Assembly: GCA_029260115.1 (NCBI GenBank)
Contig: JAJDDW010000041.1
Span: forward strand, 1 to 64,000
Length of the DNA stretch: 64,000 nt
Direction of reading: 5' to 3'
Source of the DNA: Phycisphaerae bacterium
GTDB taxonomy: Bacteria; Planctomycetota; Phycisphaerae; UBA1845
The translations under genes and the position numbers were made by a program. Positions within the stretch are counted from its first letter, which is position 1, and each line of letters starts with the position of its first letter. Shown here one piece after another: positions 16,995 through 24,548 of this stretch. The notes below the pieces were generated by a model. It searched no databases, had not been told where the DNA came from, and saw nothing but the letters and a program-made list of their open reading frames with translations.

Positions 16995-18779
16995 TTAGTC
17001 TGCGGCCTTCTTTTGGGCATCGGCGTTATCGCCGGTTATTTTCTTCACACTGGAGAAATAAGCCTTAACCGATTTTTGATATTGCCTCGGAATACGATCA
17101 CGCGAAATTCGATCACTGGCATCGCGTTCCGCAGCCGACACGACTTCAACCAGCTCACTGTTGATTTTCCCCTTTACTTGCTCACCCTCAAAAAACACCT
17201 GCCCAATAATCGCGCCTTTCCCCGTGGCGACCTTAGCCCGTTCAGTTTTGAAATCGACGGCTGTCTGCTGTTCCGGTGATAAGCCGCCTCTTCCTTTGCC
17301 GCGACCACCCGTCCCGCCGCTGCCTTGCCCTTTACCACCTTGCCCCTGTCCCTGACCGCTGCCCTGCCCCTGGCATTTCCCGCACGGCTTTCCACCCTGT
17401 TGTCCACTACCGCTACACTGACCGCATGGTGAATCAATGGCATTACGGGCGCTTTGCAATTCCGCCATCGTCGAATCTAGCTGAGCCATTTCCGCTTCCA
17501 TGGACTCCATCTCGCCGAGTTGACCAGCAGCCTGGGACATGCCAGCCATCGCTTCACCCGTTTGTCCAGGTGAACCTGTTTTCGATGATTGCTTCAAGGC
17601 ATTGGCCAACTTGCTCGCCATACCTTTCGTTTTCTGCTGTTGCTGCAGCTTCTCCGTCATTTCTTTAATTTGTTGTTGAGAATAACCATTCTTTTCAAGC
17701 TGCTTCTTAATTTGTTCAAGATCTTTCTTGCTTAGATTTTCTAGTAATCGCTCGACGTCTTTCTTTTTCAAGCCAGCTTGTGCGAGTTTCTCGGCCAGCT
17801 TTTTATCAACGGTCAATTTTTCAATCTGTTTCGCGATGTCCTCCAACTGTTTCGAAAGCGCTTTGGCAAACTCCTTGTCCTTATCTTTCTTGAGTGTCGC
17901 CAATTGCTCGCGCATTTTCATCAGCTCTTCTTTAGCTTTCTTGAAGTCTCCTTGCTGTAATGCTTTCGCTAATTGTTGCGTCGGGGCCTCGTTTGAATTG
18001 GGAGGTTTCAAACCACGAAGTCGGCGTTTCATTTGCCGGGCCGTATCATACCCGCCCTCTTTTTGCTTCTGCTTAACGGCATCTTCCAGCTTATCAAGTT
18101 TTTTCACGGCGACATGACGCACATCGCTAGGCCTCCGCAACTGCCCCCCTGCCTTTTCATCAATTGGCCCAACTTCTTTGAGGAGATCTTCAACCGCCGG
18201 TACGCGCTCGGCTAATTCACGCACACGTTCCATTTGCTTGTCCACGGCCAGCCGCGCAACTTCGACCGCGGCGTCGTCAACAGGGTCAGCCTCCGCTATC
18301 TGCGTCAATAATAAGCCAGGGGTGATTAACAACATCAGCGCAGCAAGTGCCAAAGCCCCAGCCGTCCATGGTAGCGACTTGGGCATCGAATATCGAATAT
18401 GCATTCGTGGCGATATGTTAGCACTAATACGTTCGGCATCAGCCACCACTGCCTGCGCGAATGGGTCGTCATTGCCCGCACAATAATGGCCGCTACTTAA
18501 CCGCTCACGCAAGCCCGCAGCCTCATCCAAAGCCGAGGCTGCTTCGATCGTCGACTCACGCTTCAAGAAAGTCCAGACACATGAGGCACAAACCGCGACA
18601 CCACCAAGAACATACGCCGCGATATCAAGTGGAATGGGAAAATCCCATAGACGTTGGACCAACACGACCGCCACTAAGCATAATCCAGCCAACGCCAGGC
18701 ACGTCGAGAGATACCCCAACCAACGATTGCCCCACAAGCGGCGCTGGCTAGATCGAACGCAGTTTTCTAATGGCGACAT
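16995..18779 (-). CDS. Coiled-coil membrane protein with DnaJ-type CxxCxGxG motifs
   Basis: 594 residues. Two or three hydrophobic helices lie in the first 170 residues (about 23-45, 53-70, 133-157). The protein then becomes an extremely charged Lys/Glu/Gln-rich coiled coil (about 185-390). A cysteine-rich stretch contains two motifs of the form CGxCxGxG (CGQCSGSG and CGKCQGQG), a half set of the DnaJ zinc-finger signature. A Gly/Gln-rich linker and a C-terminal globular part (about 490-594) end the protein. It is the first gene of the minus-strand MoxR/VWA operon and shows DUF4175-like general architecture, although I cannot confirm the family. It probably binds one zinc ion through the four cysteines. 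The function is unknown; a scaffold for the VWA partners is an inference. Confidence 0.75.
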   Translation of the reverse strand: MSPLENCVRSSQRRLWGNRWLGYLSTCLALAGLCLVAVVLVQRLWDFPIPLDIAAYVLGGVAVCASCVWTFLKRESTIEAASALDEAAGLRERLSSGHYCAGNDDPFAQAVVADAERISANISPRMHIRYSMPKSLPWTAGALALAALMLLITPGLLLTQIAEADPVDDAAVEVARLAVDKQMERVRELAERVPAVEDLLKEVGPIDEKAGGQLRRPSDVRHVAVKKLDKLEDAVKQKQKEGGYDTARQMKRRLRGLKPPNSNEAPTQQLAKALQQGDFKKAKEELMKMREQLATLKKDKDKEFAKALSKQLEDIAKQIEKLTVDKKLAEKLAQAGLKKKDVERLLENLSKKDLEQIKKQLEKNGYSQQQIKEMTEKLQQQQKTKGMASKLANALKQSSKTGSPGQTGEAMAGMSQAAGQLGEMESMEAEMAQLDSTMAELQSARNAIDSPCGQCSGSGQQGGKPCGKCQGQGSGQGQGQGGKGQGSGGTGGRGKGRGGLSPEQQTAVDFKTERAKVATGKGAIIGQVFFEGEQVKGKINSELVEVVSAAERDASDRISRDRIPRQYQKSVKAYFSSVKKITGDNADAQKKAAD

Positions 18780-19176
18780 GATCTATATCCTCATGCTTTC
18801 GGAGATTCGAAGTTTACCCACCGCTCGGCAGACTCAATCATGCGGGCCTCACACTATCGAATGATTGTTCCCTCTATATTCTCCGCGCCAGACGCCAAAC
18901 GTCCACAAAAAAATAAAAATGGCTTTGGAAACCGTCCCACTATGCTAAAAATAACGGTTTTCGGGTAACCTTTTAACATGTTCTGACATTCTAGCCTGCG
19001 CGTTCGATTGCGTTTACTGTGTAGCTGGCCAAAGTCTGATAGAACCCAACAGAGCAAGCCCTATGCGTAACACCAACATGATGCTTATCACCACACTGTT
19101 ATATAACGGTCGAACCCATGGGAAACTATTCCCACTTACCATAAACGGACCTGCAAAAATCAGCTATAATGACTAT
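18780..19176. other. Divergent intergenic region with a possible -10 box
   Basis: Non-coding stretch between the minus-strand MoxR/VWA operon and the plus-strand thioredoxin-like gene. A perfect TATAAT sits at 19165-19170, seven bases before the favoured ATG at 19177, which would place the transcription start at or just before the start codon (leaderless mRNA). No TTGACA-like box lies at the right distance, so it may be chance. I see no clear promoter for the minus-strand operon. Confidence 0.3.
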
Positions 19177-21057
19177 ATGCTGCATACGGTTCTGAAATAC
19201 TTGGCCGTCGCCTTCGTATGGTTCATATTTACGGGCACGGTTCTCGCTCAAGACGACGCGCCGGCGACAGTTGAGCCAGCCCCGAAAATAGCCCAGATTA
19301 TTATCGTGGAAGGTCAAGTCACCAACCACGTCGGTGGCGGGGTTAAAGACGTTGCCGTAACCGCCCATCGTAAAAATGATGACGATACCAAAGGCAGTCT
19401 GATTGCGGAGGCCAAGACCGATGAGATTGGTGATTTCGCATTGAAGGTCTCCGAAGCATTTCATGGCGCAATGATCGTAACCATTTCCAAAAAAACTTTT
19501 CAGCCAATCACGCATCACCTGAAAACTAACGACGACGAAAATCCGCTTTTTCTAGCCGAGACGCTTCAAGGCACGTCACAATTAAAAGGCGTGGTGCGTA
19601 GCATCGAAAAAGATAAGCCGGTCGAAGGCGCCGATATTTCACTTTCTTCAGGATACCAAGATTTTCAAGAAACAAGCGATGCCCTAGGCGAATTTTCGTT
19701 TAAGAACCTTTCGCCAGGGCCAGCCGATCTCACAATATCGGCTGAGGGGTTCGGGCGTGAACGAATTTCGATTCGTAGCATCCAAGAGGAGAGCGAAGAA
19801 GCGTTAGCCATTGTTCTAAAACCTGAACGCATCATCAATCTGATAGTGAAAGATGATCTTAAGCATCCGGTTTCCGGCGTTACGATTGAATTGTACGATC
19901 GAGCCAGGGATGATTTACAAACCATCGTTACCAATACCGAAGGGAAAGCCATTTTCAGCGGTATTCATTTTGACGCCACGGAACTGCGTGCCCGCCTTAC
20001 CCACGACGACTACGTCTCTTCCCACGATTACGATCATACCGTCACGCTGACAAAAGATGTGATCGTCTCCCACCACGAATTGAAACTACAGCGGGCCGGG
20101 AAAGTGTCTGGCACCGTTGTTGACGAGAATAACCAACCGCTTAACGGCGCACGCGTTATTGTCGGCGATACTTATACTGATTCAATGCCTCGAGATTGGT
20201 CCACGTATGACGGTTCATTCACCGTTGGTCAAGTTCCGCCCGGCCTGGCGCTCGTCACTGTTCAATTAAACGATTACTCACCTCAATTGAAAGAAGTCCA
20301 AATCGAGCCAGGTCAAACCGCCCGTGTCGAATTCCGTCTTAAGCCTGGCGTTTCTCTCGTTGGTGTCGTTCGCACTGAAGATGGCGTGCCGGTAGCAGGT
20401 GCGGAAGTTTTCACCTCAAAATGGCATGACGCACAAACGCTAGGACTGCGGGCGATGACGGATGATCAGGGTCGCTTCGAGATGCGTGGCGCTCCGCTCG
20501 ACGAATTTGAAATTCAAGCCATCACGCCAGCACGCCATAAGAAAGCGCTGATGGTAAGCGTTAACCCAAAAGAGCCAATATCAGTCATCGTCCCCACCGC
20601 GCCTCCGGAGCCTCGTCGCGCCACAGGCCCAGCCGTGGGAGATATTGTTCCGGCGATTACGTTGACCTCGATTACTAAAAATTCTTTCGACCTGCGAAGC
20701 CTAAAAGGCAAAACGATTCTGATCGACTTTTGGGCTACTTGGTGTGGGCCTTGCGTGGCTGAGCTTCCTGAACTGGAAGACATTTATGGAGCCGCCCAAA
20801 AAAGAGACGATTTCGTCATGATTAGCGTGAGCCAGGATTTTGATTTGTCTACGCTCAAACGATTTATTAAGAGAAGGAAAAAAATGGCTTGGCCACAAGT
20901 CTTCGACGACGGAGCCAGCAAAGATTCGCCCTCTAAGGCTTTTGGTGTTGAATCATTGCCCACGATATATATCATTGGTGCCGACGGAAAAATTGCAGCC
21001 AAGGGATTACGAGGCCCGGCTATTGGCAAGAAAGTTCATAACCTGCTCAAGGAATAA
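19177..21057 (+). CDS. Exported thioredoxin-like protein with carboxypeptidase-regulatory-type repeats
   Basis: 626 residues from the ATG at 19177, chosen because it gives a clean signal peptide (MLHTVLKYLAVAFVWFIF... TGTVLA-QDD). An in-frame ATG-containing extension to 19063 would bury it. About five beta-sandwich repeats of the carboxypeptidase regulatory-like/DUF4198 type (residues about 40-490) precede a C-terminal TlpA-like thioredoxin domain with the active site WCGPC (FWATWCGPC) and the cis-proline region SLPTIYI. The protein should act outside the cytoplasmic membrane as a thiol-disulfide reductase or isomerase with an adhesion-like stalk. The next gene starts on the last base of its stop codon (TAATG), so the two are coupled. 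Confidence 0.86.
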   Translation: MLHTVLKYLAVAFVWFIFTGTVLAQDDAPATVEPAPKIAQIIIVEGQVTNHVGGGVKDVAVTAHRKNDDDTKGSLIAEAKTDEIGDFALKVSEAFHGAMIVTISKKTFQPITHHLKTNDDENPLFLAETLQGTSQLKGVVRSIEKDKPVEGADISLSSGYQDFQETSDALGEFSFKNLSPGPADLTISAEGFGRERISIRSIQEESEEALAIVLKPERIINLIVKDDLKHPVSGVTIELYDRARDDLQTIVTNTEGKAIFSGIHFDATELRARLTHDDYVSSHDYDHTVTLTKDVIVSHHELKLQRAGKVSGTVVDENNQPLNGARVIVGDTYTDSMPRDWSTYDGSFTVGQVPPGLALVTVQLNDYSPQLKEVQIEPGQTARVEFRLKPGVSLVGVVRTEDGVPVAGAEVFTSKWHDAQTLGLRAMTDDQGRFEMRGAPLDEFEIQAITPARHKKALMVSVNPKEPISVIVPTAPPEPRRATGPAVGDIVPAITLTSITKNSFDLRSLKGKTILIDFWATWCGPCVAELPELEDIYGAAQKRDDFVMISVSQDFDLSTLKRFIKRRKKMAWPQVFDDGASKDSPSKAFGVESLPTIYIIGADGKIAAKGLRGPAIGKKVHNLLKE

Positions 21058-21968
21058 TGGCCATTGTGAACTCTTTAGATTATCCATCCTCTGATGATGC
21101 GTCATTCGCGCAGCACGATAACCAGCTTCGACCTAGTGGCGAACATGCCCTGCGTGCGTGCAAAGCTTTGCATGAACTACGACTTGCCGATGCCACGACT
21201 AACATCAAAGCCATCTCCACTGATACGCTCGTGGAGCAAGCTTGGCTACATCTACTCACTGGACGATTGATGGTGGCGGAGAAAACTTTTTCAAAAGCGA
21301 AACCGGAACTACTACAAGCCGCTGGCCTCGCGTTTGCGGCTGGTGGGCCGCAAGATGCTGAGTTGCATCGTCTCGCGGCGAATGCGCTCAATTTGGTCGG
21401 ATGGATTTATCGAAGACAAGATCAACCGACGTTCGCGACCAGCGTTCACGAGGCCGCGTTACAACTTCGTATCGCGCATGGTACGAAAAGTGAGCAGTTG
21501 GAGACGATGGTTGAACTGGGGCTAGACGCTGAGCTGGCCCGCGATTTGGATAACGCCCAGCGTTGGTATTCCGAGGCTATCGAAACGGCGGGTAAGTTAG
21601 ATGCGCCGCACGATCAACATCTAGCTTCAAACTACGATCATTTGAGTCGCGTTTTTCTAGCGAAAGACGCTACGCAGCGTGCCGTAGATGCGGCCCGGGC
21701 GGCGCGTACTCACTGGCGAGCGCACGACATTCGCTTGGCATCAGCCTCACGTGCCGATCTTGCGCTCGGTAACGCGCTGCTTATGCATGCGGAGTTTCAT
21801 CTCGCCTCTGACGCGCAGACCGTTCACGAAGCCATCGAAGAATGCGTGGCGCTTTTAGAAAAAGCTGAAAACGCACTGGCGGCGTTTGGCCCAAAACATG
21901 CTGACGACGTAGATCGATGTCGGCAGCATCTTGAAGTGGCTCAAAAACTGCGAGACGCGGTCTGTTAG
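21057..21968 (+). CDS. TPR-like helical repeat protein
   Basis: 303 residues, all predicted helical, with paired helices of the TPR spacing (LVEQAWLHLLTGRLMVAEKTF, quoted in part; LAANALNLVGWIYRRQ; ATSVHEAALQLRIAH; AQRWYSEAIETAGKL; DHLSRVFLAKDATQ). No signal peptide or membrane segment. The ATG shares its A with the TAA stop of the thioredoxin-like gene, so translation is coupled. It is probably a cytoplasmic scaffold or regulator; the partner is unknown. The frame is well supported by its regular amphipathic pattern, but no specific family is recognised. Confidence 0.75.
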   Translation: MAIVNSLDYPSSDDASFAQHDNQLRPSGEHALRACKALHELRLADATTNIKAISTDTLVEQAWLHLLTGRLMVAEKTFSKAKPELLQAAGLAFAAGGPQDAELHRLAANALNLVGWIYRRQDQPTFATSVHEAALQLRIAHGTKSEQLETMVELGLDAELARDLDNAQRWYSEAIETAGKLDAPHDQHLASNYDHLSRVFLAKDATQRAVDAARAARTHWRAHDIRLASASRADLALGNALLMHAEFHLASDAQTVHEAIEECVALLEKAENALAAFGPKHADDVDRCRQHLEVAQKLRDAVC

Positions 21969-21985
21969 ATATTGCGCTCACAAAT

Positions 21986-22021
21986 ATCCTAAGACCGCGC
22001 AAGCTAAAGCGTGCGGCTCGT
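21986..22021. repeat. REP-like palindromic repeat, copy 1
   Basis: A 36-base sequence beginning ATCCTAAGACCGCGC and ending GTGCGGCTCGT contains an imperfect palindrome (CCGCGCAAGCT / AGCGTGCGG). It begins 18 bases after the stop of the helical-repeat gene. The same sequence with two differences occurs at 29722-29757, and a shorter relative at 33909-33935. Its placement suggests a role at transcript 3' ends. Confidence 0.8.
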
Positions 22022-22063
22022 AATCTTCGTGTCGGGCGAGATAATATTCAATTGTCAAAGAGC

Positions 22064-22104
22064 GAGTGGTCTAGATTCCGCCACTACGTCATGGCGGTCC
22101 ACTC
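22064..22104. repeat. Nested inverted repeat (possible structured RNA or terminator)
   Basis: Outer arms GAGTGG (22064-22069) and CCACTC (22099-22104) enclose a second pair CCGCCA (22078-22083) and TGGCGG (22092-22097), with spacers of 8 bases or fewer. All four arms pair perfectly. It is intergenic, about 95 bases after the helical-repeat gene. No T-run follows, only AATTAAAG. Confidence 0.5.
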
Positions 22105-22286
22105 AATTAAAGAACGTCGCGGGTGATCTATGCCGCTATAACTTTGGATAGATCAGGATTTGGCCAATCGTTATTATTATGCTGAAAACAGTGGTTTGTT
22201 CCCCCACACAATTATTTATTGGAATCATTGTCATGTCATGCATCAGCAGGACCTATTGCTCTGCCAATGTGTGGACTATATGGCAG

Positions 22287-22333
22287 GCGTCCGTCCCCAC
22301 CCCTCGGGAGTACCCCAAGAATGGGGCACCCGC
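22287..22333 (-). repeat. Dispersed repeat with CCCCATTCT and GTACTCCCGA blocks, copy 1
   Basis: Read on the minus strand, the sequence contains GGTGCCCCATTCT, then GTACTCCCGA, then GGGAC and CGC. A second copy with the same blocks in the same order is at 47637-47685 on the plus strand. About three quarters of the bases agree by hand alignment. Both copies are intergenic. The rest of 21969-22389 holds only this repeat and the two palindromes already listed. Confidence 0.6.
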
Positions 22334-22389
22334 AATGGAATGATCTTTTTGTCTTTCATGATCGCGGTATAGGCTTTAGACTTGCTTTC

Positions 22390-22998
22390 ATGAGTCGCTA
22401 CCTGGTGCCTAAATGTCGTGAGCGCGTTGAGCTTCGCGTTTCTAATTCTCGATTTATTTCAACTGTGGCCCCGGTGTTTTCGGTGAAGGAGGCCCAAGCC
22501 TTTATCCGTGAAATTCGCACTGAAATGCCTGATGCTAGCCATCATGTCTATGCGTTTAAGATTGGCTACGGGGCTAGTGTTTCAGAAGGGATGAGCGACG
22601 ACGGCGAGCCATCTGGAACGTCTGGCCCGCCGACGCTGGCTCATCTTCGTGGGGCTGACATTGGTGATACGGTCATCGTGACGACGCGCTATTTTGGTGG
22701 CACTAAGCTGGGCACGGGTGGATTGGTCTCGGCTTATAGCGCGGCAGCAAAGGCGGTGTTGGAGGCTGTCGAAACTGAAGAAAAAGTTACGCGGGTTCGC
22801 TACGAATTAGTTATTCCGTATACGATAAGGGAGTTGGTGCTGCGACTATTAAACGAGCATGAGTGTTTGTTGGAAGAAGAGACGTTTGAGGCTGAGGTTT
22901 GTTTGCGCTATGTGATTCCGGAGGAACTTGCGGGGGATTTGGCGAAAGCGGTTGGGGATTTGTCGGCGGGTAAGGTTAGGCCGGTGATTTTGGAATAG
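22390..22998 (+). CDS. YigZ/IMPACT family protein
   Basis: 202 residues from the ATG at 22390 (MSRYLVPKCRERVELRVSNSRF). In-frame codons back to 22219 run into the dispersed repeat and are not expected to be translated. The N-terminal UPF0029/IMPACT domain has the diagnostic GEPSGTSGPPTL and RYFGGTKLGTGGL motifs, and the C-terminal domain is the small ferredoxin-like DUF1949. Bacterial YigZ proteins are small cytoplasmic proteins that bind nucleic acids or the ribosome, with roles not firmly settled. The gene stands alone, and a hairpin lies about 70 bases after its stop. Confidence 0.93.
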   Translation: MSRYLVPKCRERVELRVSNSRFISTVAPVFSVKEAQAFIREIRTEMPDASHHVYAFKIGYGASVSEGMSDDGEPSGTSGPPTLAHLRGADIGDTVIVTTRYFGGTKLGTGGLVSAYSAAAKAVLEAVETEEKVTRVRYELVIPYTIRELVLRLLNEHECLLEEETFEAEVCLRYVIPEELAGDLAKAVGDLSAGKVRPVILE

Positions 22999-23065
22999 GT
23001 TGATTGAGTTAAATCATTTGTATTTGCGAATCACTATTTATATAGTATGCGTATCATCGACTCCT

Positions 23066-23089
23066 CCATGTCCAAACATAAGGACATGG
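23066..23089. terminator. Hairpin between the yigZ-like gene and the transposase remnant
   Basis: CCATGTCC (23066-23073) and GGACATGG (23082-23089) form a perfect 8-bp stem with an 8-base loop, 68 bases after the yigZ-like stop codon and in a convergent intergenic region. No T-tract follows on the plus strand. A T-rich stretch at 23164-23171 is too far away to belong to it. Confidence 0.45.
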
Positions 23090-23200
23090 GCCACCCGGCC
23101 TGATTGAGAAAGGGTAGGGCTAGAGAAAACTCTATTATTGTGCAGCCATCAATACTCGACTCGGTTTTTTTCAATAAGAATATCCAATTCCACCTGCCAC

Positions 23201-23436
23201 CGAGCGTAATACGAAGTCGACATTCATTTCTTGCAGCTTGCGCTCATGAAATATGAATAAAAATATCGATCGCCCAACAGTATATCCGCAGCTTGAAATC
23301 GCTCGCTCAGTAGACGCAATAGTGCCGTCTCACACGTTTCTTTGCCGTTGTACGGCCCCATTGCCATGCCCATGAGCACACCGGTGGCCAGCGACAATAG
23401 CACCAGGAAGCGAGCTAGCGGAAAACCAAGCCCGCA
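23201..23436 (-). pseudogene. IS4-family transposase fragment, frameshifted
   Basis: Directly after the stop codon of the NusG-like gene, and in the same frame, the minus strand encodes 70 codons reading CGLGFPLARFLVLLSLATG, then MGPYNGKETCETALLRLL, then ADILLGDRYFYSYFM. This is the pattern of the catalytic core of IS4-type DDE transposases, including the conserved aspartate in GDRYF. The frame hits a TGA at 23224-23226, but the next frame continues with LQEMNVDFVLRS, so a frameshift near 23245 is inferred. Both ends are missing (no start, no C-terminal YREK region, no inverted repeats recognised), so it is a dead remnant. Homology is judged by eye from motif content. Confidence 0.7.
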
Positions 23437-24033
23437 TCAGTCGAGGACTTCTAGTAGCGTGGAATCTATTTCCATTTCTACGGATTGGCCTAGGAACTGG
23501 ACGGAGACGAATACGCGCCAGGGGCCTTTTCTTTGTATGACGATACCTTCGATGCCAGCTAGGCTGCCTCTCATGACGCGGCAGCGTGTGCCCTCTACTA
23601 GTCGGGGGCACAAATCTAGCGGCTCTTCGCTTTCGATTACCTGTTGCACCTGTAGTAGATCAGCACGAAATCTATCTTGGTCGGGGACTTCTAGGACGTT
23701 GGCTATTCGATTTGTTTTTAATGCCGCGAGCCGGTCGCTGTCTTGCCCACAAAGGAAGACGTAGCCTGGGAAGAGTGGGATGGAAACCTCGCGGATGCGC
23801 GAGCCGTAAATTCGCTTGCACCGGACTAAGGGCAGATAATGTTGTACGTGGTTTCGTGTCAAATCTGAGGCGATGGTCTTTTCGGCTCTGGATCGTGTAT
23901 GGAGCACCCACCACTGCCCCTCGAAAGTGTCGAGGCTGCTTAGTACGTCCTGAGACTCCGGCTGCACTGGTGTAGGATGGCCTAGGTTAGCAGGCTCATC
24001 TAAGGCGGGGCAAGATGCTAAGGACCGTCCCAT
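23437..24033 (-). CDS. NusG/RfaH-like transcription antiterminator
   Basis: 198 residues. After a 35-residue N-terminal extension comes the NusG N-terminal domain: WWVLHTRSRAEKTIASDL, then the typical YLPLVRCKR and PLFPGYVFL. The C-terminal KOW domain (VEGTRCRVMRGSLAGIEG) ends the protein. This makes it a specialised NusG paralogue of the RfaH/UpxY/LoaP kind, which bind elongating RNA polymerase and let it read through long polysaccharide or surface-structure operons. It lies at the edge of such a locus but is transcribed away from the adjacent lipoprotein gene. The long minus-strand glycosyltransferase operon is the obvious target, which is an inference. No ops-like element was recognised. 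Its 3' end abuts a transposase remnant. Confidence 0.9.
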   Translation of the reverse strand: MGRSLASCPALDEPANLGHPTPVQPESQDVLSSLDTFEGQWWVLHTRSRAEKTIASDLTRNHVQHYLPLVRCKRIYGSRIREVSIPLFPGYVFLCGQDSDRLAALKTNRIANVLEVPDQDRFRADLLQVQQVIESEEPLDLCPRLVEGTRCRVMRGSLAGIEGIVIQRKGPWRVFVSVQFLGQSVEMEIDSTLLEVLD

Positions 24034-24548
24034 AACTGCTATCCGTCATATCCACAATAAGAAAACGTCACAACAACGACCGTACCGCTGGATTATACCC
24101 CGGCAATAATGAACGTCACCCTTTCTTATCGGCAAGCAGTGGCCAGGATGCACATGCCAGCCATATCGGTCGGTAATGTCCCAAACGTGAGACACGTAGA
24201 CTCCACTAGCTCAGTGTGTCGCGAATTCAGGACATAATTCGCTGAGGAATCGCAATTTAAAGCATGAATAAAAAATATTCTAACGGCCCTGGATAAGTGC
24301 GTTTTTCCCTTCATATATCAGAATGCGCACTGCTTTGATGATAGGTACGGCATACAACTATCGGACGACGTATTATATGCATAAGTCGTAATTTCTCACC
24401 TGACTACGCAGACAACCTATCTTAACTTTGACTAGGGGAGATTAGGGATAAGAGGTCCCTGGTCATGACGATCGACTTGCTTGTCCACACGCCGCGTAGA
24501 TGGCGCATTCGGATGTCTAGCAAGTCTGCATCTTAGGGGGAAGCCGTC
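24034..24548. other. 515-base intergenic region with one inverted repeat
   Basis: Divergent region between the NusG-like gene (minus) and the large lipoprotein gene (plus). A perfect 7-bp inverted repeat, GCGAATT (24221-24227) and AATTCGC (24236-24242) with an 8-base spacer, is a possible operator or RNA stem. Just before 24549 lies a strong AGGGGGA ribosome site. I see no clear promoter and no coding sequence here. Confidence 0.4.

Noticed and set aside
19063-19176. Longer N-terminus for the thioredoxin-like protein
   Set aside because: It would bury the clear signal peptide that begins at the ATG at 19177.
23330-23611. Minus-strand frame rich in Arg and Pro across the nusG-like 3' end
   Set aside because: It overlaps the NusG C-terminal domain in another frame and does not match the transposase motif frame.
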